Shown here one piece after another: positions 1 to 9,375 of a DNA stretch of 64,000 nucleotides. The notes beneath the pieces are model-generated. The model saw nothing but the letters and a program-made list of their open reading frames with translations. It was not told where the DNA came from and ran no database searches. Where the stretch lies: contig NZ_JAHDAP010000003.1 of assembly GCF_018499575.1 (NCBI RefSeq), positions 62,001 to 126,000 on the forward strand, given 5' to 3'. The number at the start of each line of letters is the position of its first letter. Within the stretch, counting starts at the first letter, position 1. Both the position numbers and the translations under genes were made by a program. The DNA comes from Streptococcus infantis (GTDB lineage: Bacteria; Bacillota; Bacilli; Lactobacillales; Streptococcaceae).

Positions 1-28
1 CAAAAGCATATTTTTTCCAGTTTTTCAT
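1..28 (-). CDS. ngtS: N-glycan ABC transporter solute-binding protein NgtS, N-terminal fragment
   Basis: Only the first nine codons are in the window, reading MKNWKKYAF on the minus strand, after a good ribosome binding site (AAAGGAG, ending about 7 bases before the ATG at 28). The residues look like the start of a lipoprotein signal peptide. As I recall it, the pneumococcal N-glycan binding protein (SP_0092) starts the same way, and the two genes upstream match its permease partners. This is therefore most likely the lipoprotein that captures released N-glycans at the cell surface. Everything beyond residue 9 lies outside the window. Confidence 0.7.
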
Positions 29-131
29 GATAAAAACTCCTTTTTTTTTTTAATTTATAAACAATTTTAATAAGTAACTTTCCTGATGATGAAAAGTTAG
101 ATAGAGAAGAGAAAACTTGTTTCTCAATGTT

Positions 132-1052
132 TTATTCTTTAACACCACCGATAGTCAAACCTTTTACAAAGTAGCGTTGGAAGAACGGATAGAGAATCGC
201 AATCGGAACAGTTGCAACTACAACCATAGCCATACGTCCTGTTTCTTTTGGTAGGGCAACTGCAAGTTGTCCAGACATACCAACTGACTTGGCAATGTAA
301 TCCATGTTGTTTTGAATTTGCATGAGCAAATATTGCAAAGGATACAAGTTATCACTCTTGATGTAAAGAAGGGCGTTAAACCAGTCATTCCAAAATCCAA
401 GCGCTGTCAATAGTGTGATAGTCGCAATCCCTGGAAGAGAGAGTGGTAAACAGATTTGGAAGAAGATCCGCGCCTCGCTGGCACCATCGATACGAGCTGA
501 TTCGAGGATTGCTTCTGGGATAGTCTTCTTGAAGAAGGAACGCATCAACATGATGTTGAATGGTGATAGAAGCATCGGAACGATCAAGGCCCAAATGGTA
601 TCACCAAGGTGAAGTAACTGAGTTACCACGATGTAGCCTGGTACCAAACCAGCATTGAACAACATACTAAGCAAAGCGAAGATTGTAAAGAATTTACGAT
701 ACTTAAATGTTGAACGTGAGATGGCATAGGCGTAAGTTGTAGTGATAAAGACGTTTGTCAATGTACCGACAACTGTCACAAACACTGAGATAAAGAGCGC
801 TTGTAAAATTTTATCTTTGAATTGAGCCAAAAACTCAAAACCATCTAATCCAAATTTTGATGGAAAGAAGCTATATCCATATTGAACAATACTCTTCTCA
901 TCTGTAACTGAGATAATGATAACAAAGATGAAAGGCAAGATACAAGAGAAGGCCAGCAAACCAGATATAAGACTAAAGAAGATATCTGCTTTTTTGCTGA
1001 AGGAGTGTATGCCAACATTATCAATTTTTTCTTTTTGAATTTTTTTTGCCAT
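132..1052 (-). CDS. ngtP2: Carbohydrate ABC transporter permease, LplC/NgtP2 type
   Basis: Inner-membrane permease of a carbohydrate-uptake (CUT1) ABC importer, 306 residues with about six membrane helices. The EAA loop that contacts the ATPase is visible (ILESARIDGASEARIFFQ). The start is ATG 1052, giving MAKKIQKEK, because AGGAGG lies just before it; an upstream in-frame ATG at 1103 would run into the preceding gene and lacks a site. It follows ngtP1 by 13 bases and precedes the binding-protein gene, the usual permease-permease-SBP order. No ATPase gene is present, as for family members energised by the shared MsmK ATPase (known for streptococci, not seen here). Substrate is inferred from the neighbouring mannosidases and from similarity to pneumococcal SP_0091. 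Confidence 0.88.
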   Translation of the reverse strand: MAKKIQKEKIDNVGIHSFSKKADIFFSLISGLLAFSCILPFIFVIIISVTDEKSIVQYGYSFFPSKFGLDGFEFLAQFKDKILQALFISVFVTVVGTLTNVFITTTYAYAISRSTFKYRKFFTIFALLSMLFNAGLVPGYIVVTQLLHLGDTIWALIVPMLLSPFNIMLMRSFFKKTIPEAILESARIDGASEARIFFQICLPLSLPGIATITLLTALGFWNDWFNALLYIKSDNLYPLQYLLMQIQNNMDYIAKSVGMSGQLAVALPKETGRMAMVVVATVPIAILYPFFQRYFVKGLTIGGVKE

Positions 1053-1065
1053 ATGCTCCTCCTTT

Positions 1066-1995
1066 CTAGAATAGTGCCGAGTTAGGATCAACACGTCTTG
1101 CAAGCAAGTTTGATAGGATAACCAGAATCAAACCTACGACTGACTGATAGAGACCGGCTGCCGAAGCCATACCGATATCTGCTGTCTGAGTCAAACCATT
1201 AAAGACATAGACGTCCAATACGTTTGTTACACTATAGAGCTGACCAGCGTTGTGAGGGATTTGATAGAAGAGACCGAAGTCTGCACGGAAGATGTTTCCG
1301 ACTGCAAGGATGGTCAATACTGTCACAAGTGGTGTCAACTGAGGAATCGTTACGTTGCGGATACGTTGCCATTTGCTAGCACCGTCCACTGTCGCTGCTT
1401 CATAGTAAGTTGGATCAATACCCATGATGGTTGCGTAGTACATAACACTACTGTATCCAAACCCTTTCCAAATACCTAGGAAGAGGAGAAGATAAGGCCA
1501 GATACTGACGTCAGCGTAGAAGTTAATCCCCTTCATGCCAAGAGCTTCCAAGGTGTGGTTAATAAGCCCTTTATCAATATTTAGGAAAGCATCTGTAAAG
1601 AAACTGATGATAACCCAAGATAGGAAGTAAGGAAACAACATTGAGGTTTGGTAGATTTTAACCATTCTCTTAGAGCGAAGTTCACTAAGGATAATGGCGA
1701 TACCAACTGACACAATCAAACCGATAAAGATAAATCCAAGGTTATAAAGGACAGTATTTCGAGTGATGACAAAGGCATCTTTCGAACTAAACAAGAATTT
1801 AAAGTTATCTAGTCCGACCCATTTACTATTTATAATACTGTGGACGAATCCTTCACCAGTCATATGATAGTCTTTGAAGGCAACCACATTCCCAAAAACT
1901 GGAATGTAGAAGAATAAAATCAACCAAATTGTTCCTGGTAAAACCATTAAGAGAAAAATCCAATTATCTCTTAAAGTTTTTGAAAACTTATTCAT
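1066..1995 (-). CDS. ngtP1: Carbohydrate ABC transporter permease, LplB/NgtP1 type
   Basis: First gene of the importer operon, 309 residues, about six membrane helices starting with the segment IFLLMVLPGTIWLILFF. The EAA loop is YYEAATVDGASKWQRIRNV. It pairs with the next gene to form the heterodimeric channel. The start is preceded by GGAGG (rc of 'cctccc' near 2000). Its promoter region carries a TATACT box at 2068-2073 and a cre-like site at 2048-2062, so catabolite repression by CcpA is likely. The sequence resembles pneumococcal SP_0090 as I remember it. In pneumococcus this transporter imports N-glycans released by endoglycosidase; the same role here is inferred from homology and context. 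Confidence 0.88.
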   Translation of the reverse strand: MNKFSKTLRDNWIFLLMVLPGTIWLILFFYIPVFGNVVAFKDYHMTGEGFVHSIINSKWVGLDNFKFLFSSKDAFVITRNTVLYNLGFIFIGLIVSVGIAIILSELRSKRMVKIYQTSMLFPYFLSWVIISFFTDAFLNIDKGLINHTLEALGMKGINFYADVSIWPYLLLFLGIWKGFGYSSVMYYATIMGIDPTYYEAATVDGASKWQRIRNVTIPQLTPLVTVLTILAVGNIFRADFGLFYQIPHNAGQLYSVTNVLDVYVFNGLTQTADIGMASAAGLYQSVVGLILVILSNLLARRVDPNSALF

Positions 1996-2047
1996 AATTT
2001 CCTCCCTTTTTATTTTTCTAAAGCTTCATAATCTCACATTTTTAGAT

Positions 2048-2073
2048 TTGATAACGTTTACAAAAATAGTATA
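2048..2073 (-). promoter_or_regulatory. Promoter with cre-like CcpA site for ngtP1-ngtP2-ngtS
   Basis: On the minus strand a TATACT -10 box (2068-2073) is followed at once by a cre-like sequence, TTGATAACGTTTACA on the plus strand (2048-2062). This matches WTGNAANCGNWNNCW with one mismatch. A site placed at the transcription start is typical of CcpA repression. The -35 is weak (TTAAAC at about 2091-2096). Confidence 0.65.
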
Positions 2074-2110
2074 CTCTTATTTTTAGGACAGTTTAAACTA
2101 CAAATTATAG

Positions 2111-2149
2111 AAAAAACTCCACAAATTATTTTATGTGGAGAACTTTTTT
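2111..2149. terminator. Intrinsic terminator after the GH20 gene
   Basis: CTCCACA (2117-2123) and TGTGGAG (2134-2140) form a 7-bp stem. On the minus strand it is followed by TTTTTT; T-rich sequence also lies on the other side. It ends the ROK-GH20 transcript and separates it from the transporter promoter. Confidence 0.8.
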
Positions 2150-2161
2150 ATATAAGAAGTG

Positions 2162-2177
2162 TGTTTCACGAGAAACA
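2162..2177. other. parS-like site (15/16)
   Basis: TGTTTCACGAGAAACA differs at one position from the ParB consensus TGTTTCACGTGAAACA. It lies between the GH20 gene and the transporter promoter, about 52 kb from dnaA, so it is on the origin-proximal left arm. parB is in this window. Confidence 0.7.
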
Positions 2178-2205
2178 TCTTGCTTCATGCAGGGTGTTCT
2201 AATCT

Positions 2206-4086
2206 TTATGTCGTATAAATAGTTGAAGCTGTCGCAATAGTATGCCACTGGTTGGCTGTTGTCGCTGCGAAGTCCTTGTCTCCGTAGAAATCATTAAATG
2301 GCAAGATTTCGACTTCTAGTTCGTCGATGCGGTCAATCTGATCAGACAGATAAGCCTCAATGCGACTTTCTGCGCGCTTGATCCGTTGCAATAGTCCACC
2401 CATACGAATGTCTACTGTATCCAAGCCAAAGACCTTGTTTTCTTTCAACCATTGGTGGCTAAAGAGGCTATGGAAGGTTTCAATCTGGCTTCTTAATTTT
2501 GGTAATTCTTCCCTAGCAATTTGTTGCAAGCTCTCTTTATCACCTGCTTGATAGGCTTGACGAATGCGTCGGCCCACATCCACTTTAGAACTTAAAATGG
2601 CATTCAACTGTGCCTGAGTTTCAAAGAGATAAGCGTAGATGCCTGCTTTTTCTTTGATAGTAGCAAGAGTCTCAGCTGCTTGGGTAAAGTGTGGTTTGTC
2701 CTGCTCAGGAGTTATGTGCTTGTCAAGGATTGGGCAGAGAACATCCTGATAAAAGACATAGCGATTAGGGTTGATACCACTGAGATTATCTGGTAGGTCT
2801 GGTAAGAGGTTGGCCAGGTCAAGCTGCATAAAGTCCTCAACGGATAGACCTGTATTGGTCTTGAAATGAGCTGACAAACGCTCTAAATCGTTGCGGTATC
2901 TGAGTTCTGACCAGATTTGTAGGCTTGGCAGAATAGAGAACTGGGCTGTTTCACCACCATTATCTCCCCAACCCGTCACAATGACTTCTTTGATCTGGTT
3001 AGCACGGCAGGCTTTATTGGCTTCGACTGCGATGAGACGGCTGAAATGGTTATGAGGCGTGAAACCAATCCACTTCCAAGCACCACCTGCAAAGGCGATA
3101 TCCTGGCTAATCTTGTGGTGGTTGCGGAAGTTCCGGTTGTATTTTTCTTCGCTATCCTGATAATAATCCCAGTAAACCAAGGTCACACGGTCTTTGAGAC
3201 GGTCAAGATAAACACGAGTTTCTTCTGGAATTTCGACATCACGGTCGTACTGGCCATCTGCTGACATGAGTTTGAAAAACATATCGCTCCACATCTGGCA
3301 GTGGAAACCATACTTGTCTGCGATATCCAGCACACGTTCCAAGTGTTGGCACATAAGGAGGCTCCGATCAACCACACCATTTAGGATGAGGTAGCGTCCC
3401 AAACCAACCAAGTGGGCTTCGTCCATTCCGATATTGACCTTGCGAGTTTGTAGTTTAGACAGGGTCGTAAACATGCCGTCAATCAGGTCATAAACCTTTT
3501 CTTCTCCGATAAGGAGAATGTCCTCAACATCACGGAGTTGCTGGACTTCTTTGACACCCCATTTAACAAAGGCTGACAAGTGAGCCAAGGTCTGAATACA
3601 AGGAACAAAAGTCATATCAAACTGTTGGGCGTAGGCTTCAATTTCCTGTAACTCTTCAGCTGAGTATGTTCCGCGGAAATAGCCAAAGTAAGGTTGTCCT
3701 TCGATTTGATAGGTATCTTCCATGTAGAGTTCAAAAGTTGAGTAGCCCATGAGAGCTAAGACCTCAATCATCTGCTTGGCAGATGCAACATTCAAAACAG
3801 CGTTTCGGGAACAATCTGCCATGTAGGCTAATTCTTCATAGGCTGCCTGCTCTTCAATCTCTACCTTATCACCTTCTGCTAAAGCTGTTGCTAGAACGGA
3901 TACGGCGCGGTAGAGTTGGTGAGGTTTGTCATAAGTCAATTGATACTTTCCGCCCTCACCCTTGATAGAGATAGAGGCTTGATCAGACTGAGCGACTGCC
4001 ACTTCTACATCTGGTAGGGAAATGTGATTTTTTAATACTTCAATAGCTTGTGCTTGTTTGGAACTAAGTCCTGTAAAAATTACCAT
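2206..4086 (-). CDS. Beta-N-acetylhexosaminidase, GH20 family (GH20C-like)
   Basis: Predicted cytoplasmic exo-hexosaminidase of 626 residues that removes terminal GlcNAc or GalNAc. An N-terminal domain (about 1-80) precedes a GH20 barrel; the catalytic Asp-Glu pair is seen in [11 protein letters not shown] (D222-E223), and [12 protein letters not shown] (about 88-99) is the usual barrel entry. There is no signal peptide, unlike the large surface hexosaminidase StrH of pneumococcus, and the length fits the intracellular GH20C type. It overlaps the ROK kinase gene by 7 bases, so the two are translationally coupled. Next to importer permeases and three mannosidases, it probably trims the GlcNAc antennae of imported glycans. 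Exact linkage preference cannot be read from sequence. Confidence 0.88.
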   Translation of the reverse strand: MVIFTGLSSKQAQAIEVLKNHISLPDVEVAVAQSDQASISIKGEGGKYQLTYDKPHQLYRAVSVLATALAEGDKVEIEEQAAYEELAYMADCSRNAVLNVASAKQMIEVLALMGYSTFELYMEDTYQIEGQPYFGYFRGTYSAEELQEIEAYAQQFDMTFVPCIQTLAHLSAFVKWGVKEVQQLRDVEDILLIGEEKVYDLIDGMFTTLSKLQTRKVNIGMDEAHLVGLGRYLILNGVVDRSLLMCQHLERVLDIADKYGFHCQMWSDMFFKLMSADGQYDRDVEIPEETRVYLDRLKDRVTLVYWDYYQDSEEKYNRNFRNHHKISQDIAFAGGAWKWIGFTPHNHFSRLIAVEANKACRANQIKEVIVTGWGDNGGETAQFSILPSLQIWSELRYRNDLERLSAHFKTNTGLSVEDFMQLDLANLLPDLPDNLSGINPNRYVFYQDVLCPILDKHITPEQDKPHFTQAAETLATIKEKAGIYAYLFETQAQLNAILSSKVDVGRRIRQAYQAGDKESLQQIAREELPKLRSQIETFHSLFSHQWLKENKVFGLDTVDIRMGGLLQRIKRAESRIEAYLSDQIDRIDELEVEILPFNDFYGDKDFAATTANQWHTIATASTIYTT

Positions 4087-4949
4087 TGGTTCTCCTCCTG
4101 TAACCAGTTAACAAGAGCACCGTAGAGATTAGCATCTGCGTGATAGGTGCAGGCTTGGATGACTGGCGCAATTGTATATTCTTCATATCTTTCCACAAAA
4201 GCATCTACTGCTTTTTGGACCCCTTTGATAAAATCTGGGTTCTGACTGATAGAACCACCTAGGCTAATGACATCTGGGTCGATCAGGTACTGGATGTTGA
4301 GTAGTCCTTGAGCAAGATTGCGGTTCATACGCTCAATGGCTTCTTGACAGAGGGCATTACCTGCTGCAGCCTCTTGGTAAACCTTGCGACCGTCCCAGTC
4401 TGTTTGACCAGATTGTTCAATCACGTACCGAACCATGTTCCCTGTAGAAGCTAGTTGCGACCAGTTGTTGAGTTTTTGTGCAGGCTCGATAGTTGTCATG
4501 TAGCCAAACTCTCCACCCAAGCCATGACGTCCACGGTGAAGCTTCCCATTGATAATCATAGCCCCACCGATTCCTGTACCAATCACGACACAGGCTGCAT
4601 TTTCAATCTCAGGATGAGCTAGCAATTCACTCAGTCCAACACAGTTGGCATCATTTTCTAGATGGATAGGTAACTGGTGATGAGCAAGGGCCTCATACCA
4701 TGAAAAACCATGGATGTATGGAATCGCACTAATCCCCTCAATCACCCCGGTTTCTTGATTAACGGCTCCTGGCACACTCATGGCAATCCCACGGTAGTCA
4801 CGTTCTGACAATCGCTGGTCCAACCAAGCTAGCAACTCTTCCAGAGTCTCTGGCGTTGCGGTGCTGGCCTTATCTAAAATCTTTCCATCGGGAGTGAGAC
4901 TAGCAAACTTAATCCCAGTCCCTCCGATATCAATCGTTGCAATGGTCAT
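4080..4949 (-). CDS. ROK-family sugar kinase
   Basis: Sugar kinase of 289 residues with the N-terminal phosphate loop [11 protein letters not shown] (about 6-16), the catalytic Asp in LENDANCVG, and the ROK signature [17 protein letters not shown]. The usual ROK zinc motif (CxCGxxGCxE) after HG is absent: [10 protein letters not shown] is followed by a cysteine-free stretch. It probably phosphorylates a monosaccharide released by the neighbouring hydrolases (mannose or N-acetylhexosamine), but specificity cannot be assigned. It belongs to the group of ROK proteins without a repressor-type DNA-binding domain. Its gene lies downstream of an internal terminator and overlaps the GH20 gene. Confidence 0.88.
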   Translation of the reverse strand: MTIATIDIGGTGIKFASLTPDGKILDKASTATPETLEELLAWLDQRLSERDYRGIAMSVPGAVNQETGVIEGISAIPYIHGFSWYEALAHHQLPIHLENDANCVGLSELLAHPEIENAACVVIGTGIGGAMIINGKLHRGRHGLGGEFGYMTTIEPAQKLNNWSQLASTGNMVRYVIEQSGQTDWDGRKVYQEAAAGNALCQEAIERMNRNLAQGLLNIQYLIDPDVISLGGSISQNPDFIKGVQKAVDAFVERYEEYTIAPVIQACTYHADANLYGALVNWLQEENQW

Positions 4950-4962
4950 TGCTTTTACCTGT

Positions 4963-5006
4963 AAAAAGGAGCGAGAAAAGCAGTCGGTTCTTACTCTTTT
5001 CGCTCC
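4963..5006 (-). terminator. Internal terminator between GH38 and ROK genes
   Basis: GGAGCGA (4968-4974) pairs with TCGCTCC (5000-5006), and the stem extends inward with wobble pairs. In the minus direction it is followed by TTTTT (4963-4967), only about 14 bases before the ROK start codon. It should reduce ROK-GH20 expression relative to GH38. Confidence 0.7.
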
Positions 5007-5035
5007 TCCTTTCTTTTTATGTTATCTTTTTGAAA

Positions 5036-7681
5036 TTAGATTTCTTCTTTTTTGATCAATTCTGTACGAATTTCTTGTGGTGCCAATAGTCCTGAATGAA
5101 CTGGATATGGGCATTCCAATAAGTCAAGAATGGTTTGTTGTTTGTCAGACACACGAACATTTTCTTGGCTCATATTGTAGTAACGAAGGACATAACCTTC
5201 TTCATTTTCAGCTACCTTAAAGGCTGTTGGGCAGACTTGTGGTAAGTTGAGTGCTGGATGGTTGAAGAGACTACCTGTTGCTGCAACGCTACCCTCTTGT
5301 TTTGCAACTTGAAGAGCTGTAAATGGCACTTGGAAGGCTTTGGCACGACGAAAGGCTGAAAAACGATCCTGAGCCTGATGGCATTCTACTGCAAACTCAA
5401 CTTCGATATCGCGCAAGCACTGTGCTTCTGGTGTTGGGAAGTACCCCCAGTCACCGAGTTCCCCTGAAGCACGGAGAAGTGTTACAGCTATTGTGTCGTC
5501 TCCAAGGATTTCGTATTCGTTCAATCCTTTATTGGATACGGTCACTCCTTTTACATCATCATACAAGCTGACAAAGGCTTGTTGGTGTTGGGGATTTTCA
5601 GGATTTTCCCAAGAAGTTGCTGGTTTATTTGGTCTTGTCACAACTTCATAGATGCTTTCAGAATCATTACTTGGACGAGTATTATGAGTTTTTACCAAGA
5701 GACGGATACGGTGGTCTTTGGCTGTATTTGTAAAGCGAGTCTTGAAGCGAATCTGTGGATTGTCCACAAAGACAGTCATCTCAGTTTCAAGAGGAATAGT
5801 TGTCAATTCTTCTGAACGTCCTGCATCTCGTTTCATGAACTCGATGATGCCTCTTTGTTCAGCATCTAATTTTTCATCTGCGCTGACTGGAATAGTAAAG
5901 TCGTGTTTGAGCAAGACCTTAGCATAGCGAGCATTGTTTTCCAGAACTTCATAACCTTTCAGTTGAGCGAAAATTGGCTCTGTTCCTTTTGGTTGGAAAT
6001 AAATGTACTCATTCCCGATATCGCCACGGTCCTCAAATTGGATAAAGTCCTCGTAAGCTTCGTTTGTAGTCTTGTCGTAGACTGTGATACCTTCATCTAC
6101 ACTTACGGTCACAAATGGAGTATCAATAACTCCATTTTGGAAGATACCATCGCTTTGTGCTGCTGGCCCTTCGACTAATTGGAAGCTTGACCAAGAAAGT
6201 GGTGCAAGGTGAATTGGAATTGTCACGCGCACTTGACGTGCAATATAAGGTTGACGGAATTTATCCTTGGGTAAGGTATAACCAAAACCTGCCCCCAAGT
6301 CTTCAATCTTGGCTTCAATGACATGACCATCCAAATCTTGAACATGGTAATCTGGCAAACTCAAAGCCGCCATTTTCTTAAAGCCTTCTGTCGGGTGCAA
6401 TTCCTTGAAATCACAAGTGGCTACATCTACCACAACACTGGCAGTATCAACCTTGTCATGTAATCCAGTGTTGATGACTGTAAAGAGGTGGTCGCTTTGT
6501 GCTTCCTGAGTTGCTATTTTGTGTTTCCATTCATTGAGAAGGTTTGTTTTGACGAAGTTCCCAACTTGGTTGACCTTGGCAAAGCGAGTTTCCATTTCAC
6601 GGTGAACTTCGTCAATACTACATCCGCAGATGCTATCGTGTGGTGCATTTTGCAAAAGCACTTTCCAAGCATAGGTCAACTGATCCTTATGATTATGCCC
6701 TCCTGTAAGAATAGTCAATGGTTCCACGACTTGCTCTAGCAAGTTGCTGTTTTCCTGGAAGGCTTGTTTGAGATAAACACGTGAAGATGAGGTATTGGCA
6801 AGGGTGTACCAACCATCCGTTTCCTGGCTAGTCAACTCACCTGTAACAGTTGATAGGTGTTCAGGAAGTGCACTTTCGACTGCTTGAACGTATTCATCAA
6901 AGGAGCTGTGAACAAAGGTCACGTCAGGGAAAAGTTCGTTTGCCACACGAATGGCTTCACTCAAATTTCGTTGAACTGGTTGGTGATCACATCCGTTCAT
7001 CATCAACCATTGATTAGTCGATGCATAGTCACGAACATCTGACAATTTTTGTTTCCAGAAAGCTAAAGCTTCGTCTTTATCTACCGGAATTTCGTTCCCG
7101 TTACTGTACCAGTTAGCAAAGAGGATACCGAGTACACGGCTACCATCCGCACCCTGCCAGTACATCTCAGAAAATTGAGAGGTAAATTGCTCATCTTCGA
7201 GGACTTGGTTGTCAAATCCGATTGGTTTAACACCACGACCAAAGGCTGCTACGTGAATACCTGATTTTTGAAGAATTTGAGGAGCTTGCCCCATATTTCC
7301 AAAGGTATCTGGGAAGTAACCAATCTGCGTAGATTTGCCCCATTTTGCACATTCAGCTTGACCAATCAAGGTATTGCGGACATTGGCTTCACTGGAGATC
7401 AAGTAATCATCCTGCAAGATATAGAAAGGCCCAATCTTCAATTTGCCTTCGTCGATATAACGCTGCACCTTGTCACGGTTTTCAGGACGAATTTCTAAAT
7501 AGTCATCGAGGACGATGGTTTGTCCATCCAAGTGGAAGCTCTTGAATTCAGGGTCATTTTCAAAAAGATCAAACAGATTGTCAAAAAGTTCCACCAATTG
7601 CATACGGTGACTTTCAAAAGGTAGATACCACTCACGATCCCAGTGGCTGTGAGAGATGATATGTACAACAACATTTTCCAT
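5036..7681 (-). CDS. Alpha-mannosidase, GH38 family
   Basis: Zinc-dependent retaining alpha-mannosidase of 881 residues. The N-terminal HSHWDREWY (11-19) carries the metal-binding His and Asp, and YFPDTFGNMGQAPQIL contains the expected nucleophile (D125). A later NAPHDSICGCSIDEVHREM matches the family's helical-domain metal and active-site motif. There is no signal peptide. Pneumococcal SP_2143, in the same gene order, is a GH38 enzyme acting on alpha-1,3-mannose; that specificity is inferred here. It follows the BOX repeat, with its own extended -10 promoter candidate at 7735-7740, and a terminator separates it from the ROK gene. Confidence 0.92.
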   Translation of the reverse strand: MENVVVHIISHSHWDREWYLPFESHRMQLVELFDNLFDLFENDPEFKSFHLDGQTIVLDDYLEIRPENRDKVQRYIDEGKLKIGPFYILQDDYLISSEANVRNTLIGQAECAKWGKSTQIGYFPDTFGNMGQAPQILQKSGIHVAAFGRGVKPIGFDNQVLEDEQFTSQFSEMYWQGADGSRVLGILFANWYSNGNEIPVDKDEALAFWKQKLSDVRDYASTNQWLMMNGCDHQPVQRNLSEAIRVANELFPDVTFVHSSFDEYVQAVESALPEHLSTVTGELTSQETDGWYTLANTSSSRVYLKQAFQENSNLLEQVVEPLTILTGGHNHKDQLTYAWKVLLQNAPHDSICGCSIDEVHREMETRFAKVNQVGNFVKTNLLNEWKHKIATQEAQSDHLFTVINTGLHDKVDTASVVVDVATCDFKELHPTEGFKKMAALSLPDYHVQDLDGHVIEAKIEDLGAGFGYTLPKDKFRQPYIARQVRVTIPIHLAPLSWSSFQLVEGPAAQSDGIFQNGVIDTPFVTVSVDEGITVYDKTTNEAYEDFIQFEDRGDIGNEYIYFQPKGTEPIFAQLKGYEVLENNARYAKVLLKHDFTIPVSADEKLDAEQRGIIEFMKRDAGRSEELTTIPLETEMTVFVDNPQIRFKTRFTNTAKDHRIRLLVKTHNTRPSNDSESIYEVVTRPNKPATSWENPENPQHQQAFVSLYDDVKGVTVSNKGLNEYEILGDDTIAVTLLRASGELGDWGYFPTPEAQCLRDIEVEFAVECHQAQDRFSAFRRAKAFQVPFTALQVAKQEGSVAATGSLFNHPALNLPQVCPTAFKVAENEEGYVLRYYNMSQENVRVSDKQQTILDLLECPYPVHSGLLAPQEIRTELIKKEEI

Positions 7682-7734
7682 GAGTAAAACCTCATTCTAA
7701 CTTAAATTTTTAATGTTTTAAATATAAACTTGTA

Positions 7735-7740
7735 ATTCTA
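7735..7740 (-). promoter_or_regulatory. Candidate extended -10 promoter for GH38
   Basis: TAGAAT on the minus strand preceded by TGT (extended -10), about 54 bases before the GH38 ATG and just downstream of the BOX element. No convincing -35. The gene may also be read from the GH125 promoter. Confidence 0.4.
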
Positions 7741-7771
7741 ACAAGAATCAGTGAAGCTAAAGCGTGCTCCT

Positions 7772-7923
7772 TATACTCAATGAAAATCAAAGAGCAAACT
7801 AGGAAGCTAACTGCAGGTTGCTCAAAGCACTGCTTTGAGGTTGTAGATAGAACTGACGAAGTCAGTAACATATATACGGCAAGGCGAAGCTGACGTGGTT
7901 TAAATTTGATTTTCGAAGAGTAT
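7772..7923. repeat. BOX element
   Basis: A 152-bp copy of the BOX repeat of pneumococci and relatives. It begins TATACTCAATGAAAATCAAA and ends TTTTCGAAGAGTAT, with the internal GGTTGTAGATAGAACTGACG and GGCAAGGCGAAGCTGACG blocks that mark the boxA, boxB and boxC parts. Its last base is also the last base of the GH125 stop codon, so the insertion abuts that gene exactly. It lies between GH125 and GH38, where it would be transcribed as a structured RNA. Confidence 0.92.
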
Positions 7924-9203
7924 TAGCGAATATCCAAGTAATCCAAGACTAATTCGCAGAACATCATGTTGGCCCATGAGAACCATTCGCGTGAGTAGAG
8001 TGTCGGATCGTCTACGTGGAAGCTTTCGTGCATCACACCTGTTCCACCATCACAGGCAACCAACTGATCTAGCAAGAATTTCTTCTCTGCCTTATCCGTT
8101 GTTGTCAATCCTTGGATAGAAAGGGCAATCGGCCAGATATAGCGGTAGAAGGTATGAGAACTTCCAAGTCCACTTGCGTACTCTCCTTGGTAGAAGTATG
8201 GATTTTCAGGGCTCAGGATAGTGCGACGAGTAGCTTGATACACTTCATCGTTAACATCACAGTACCCCAGATATGGAGCAGCCAACAAACTTGGTACGTT
8301 CGGATCATCCATGATGCTAGCATTTCCTAGACCGTCTACCTCAAAGGCATAGATCTTCTCGCCCTTACTATTTGTAGTGTAGGCGTAATTTTCGATTCCT
8401 TCTTGAATCTCAGCTTGGAGTCGTTTGGCATCAGCAATAATGCTCTCACTATCGGCTAGATTCAATTCTGCAAAGATTTCTTGGACATAACCTAAGACAA
8501 CGACTGCGAACATATTTGACGGAATCAAGTAGCTATACTGACAGCAGTCATCGCTTGGACGGAAGGCTGACCAGGTCATTCCTGTCATGCCAAAGTCAGG
8601 ACCAAAACCATCATTAACCAAAGTGTCTTCCTTACGGTCAGTATCACGAACAAAGCGATAAGGTGAGTTCTTGTGATCTTGTTCCACCGCCCAGAGATGG
8701 AGAATCTCCTTGGTCGCTGTAACAAAAGTTTCATCAAACTGACTATTCTCGCCAGTTTCTTTCCAAAGAAGGTAAGCCAATTGCAATGGATAACAAAGCG
8801 AATCTACTTCATACTTACGTTCCCAAATCCAGCCATTGAGGTCTGTATGGTCTGTCTCGTGATGACCCTTCCAGTTCTCCTCAATATTGAAAGAGTTGGC
8901 ATAGGGATCCTTGAGAATCAAAGTCATCTGGCGTTTAACCAAACCAGCAATGGTCTGGCGCAAACGAGGATCTCTTTTTGCCACATGAAGGTATGGTCTA
9001 AGCTGAGCAGTCGAGTCCCGAAGCCACATAGCTGGGATATCCCCAGTTAGTACAAAGGTTGAGCCGTCTTCTAAAATTTCAACTGTATTGTCTAAAGTGT
9101 CTGTATAGCAACGCTCAAAGACATCCACCCATTCAGGATGTTCCTTAGCACGCTCTGCTACCTCATCTAGCCACTCTCTGACGATTTCTTTAGAATAAAC
9201 CAT
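7923..9203 (-). CDS. Exo-alpha-1,6-mannosidase, GH125 family
   Basis: Protein of 426 residues of the GH125 (DUF1237) family, inverting exo-alpha-1,6-mannosidases. The conserved AMWLRDSTAQLRPYL (about 59-73), with D63, and DGFGPDFGMTGMTWSAFRPSDD are family hallmarks. No signal peptide, so it acts in the cytoplasm. The pneumococcal counterpart SP_2144 is a characterised alpha-1,6-mannosidase in the same gene neighbourhood. Expression is from the GH125/GH92 divergent region, with a TATACT box at 9241-9246. The stop codon touches the BOX element. Confidence 0.92.
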   Translation of the reverse strand: MVYSKEIVREWLDEVAERAKEHPEWVDVFERCYTDTLDNTVEILEDGSTFVLTGDIPAMWLRDSTAQLRPYLHVAKRDPRLRQTIAGLVKRQMTLILKDPYANSFNIEENWKGHHETDHTDLNGWIWERKYEVDSLCYPLQLAYLLWKETGENSQFDETFVTATKEILHLWAVEQDHKNSPYRFVRDTDRKEDTLVNDGFGPDFGMTGMTWSAFRPSDDCCQYSYLIPSNMFAVVVLGYVQEIFAELNLADSESIIADAKRLQAEIQEGIENYAYTTNSKGEKIYAFEVDGLGNASIMDDPNVPSLLAAPYLGYCDVNDEVYQATRRTILSPENPYFYQGEYASGLGSSHTFYRYIWPIALSIQGLTTTDKAEKKFLLDQLVACDGGTGVMHESFHVDDPTLYSREWFSWANMMFCELVLDYLDIR

Positions 9204-9240
9204 AAACTATTTTGCCTCTTTCAAACAAATTTTCATTTTC

Positions 9241-9349
9241 AGTATATAGCTTTTAGTTCAGAAAATATATACACAAATGTTAGTCATTATTCTACAAAAT
9301 TGTTATATTTTAAAGCCGTTTTCTAAAAGTCGTCTTTTTCTGATATAAT
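9241..9349. promoter_or_regulatory. Divergent promoter region GH125 / GH92
   Basis: The 172-bp gap between divergent genes holds a minus-strand TATACT box (9241-9246) for GH125 and a plus-strand extended -10, TGATATAAT (9341-9349), for GH92. Both have weak -35 regions. No clear cre was found here. Confidence 0.6.
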
Positions 9350-9375
9350 GTAGAAAACTACTGAAGGAAATCACT

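Noticed and set aside
5755..5775. DnaA-box-like TGTGGAT and TGTCCACA inside GH38
   Set aside because: Coding sequence and poor match to the consensus; no paired 3-bp geometry.
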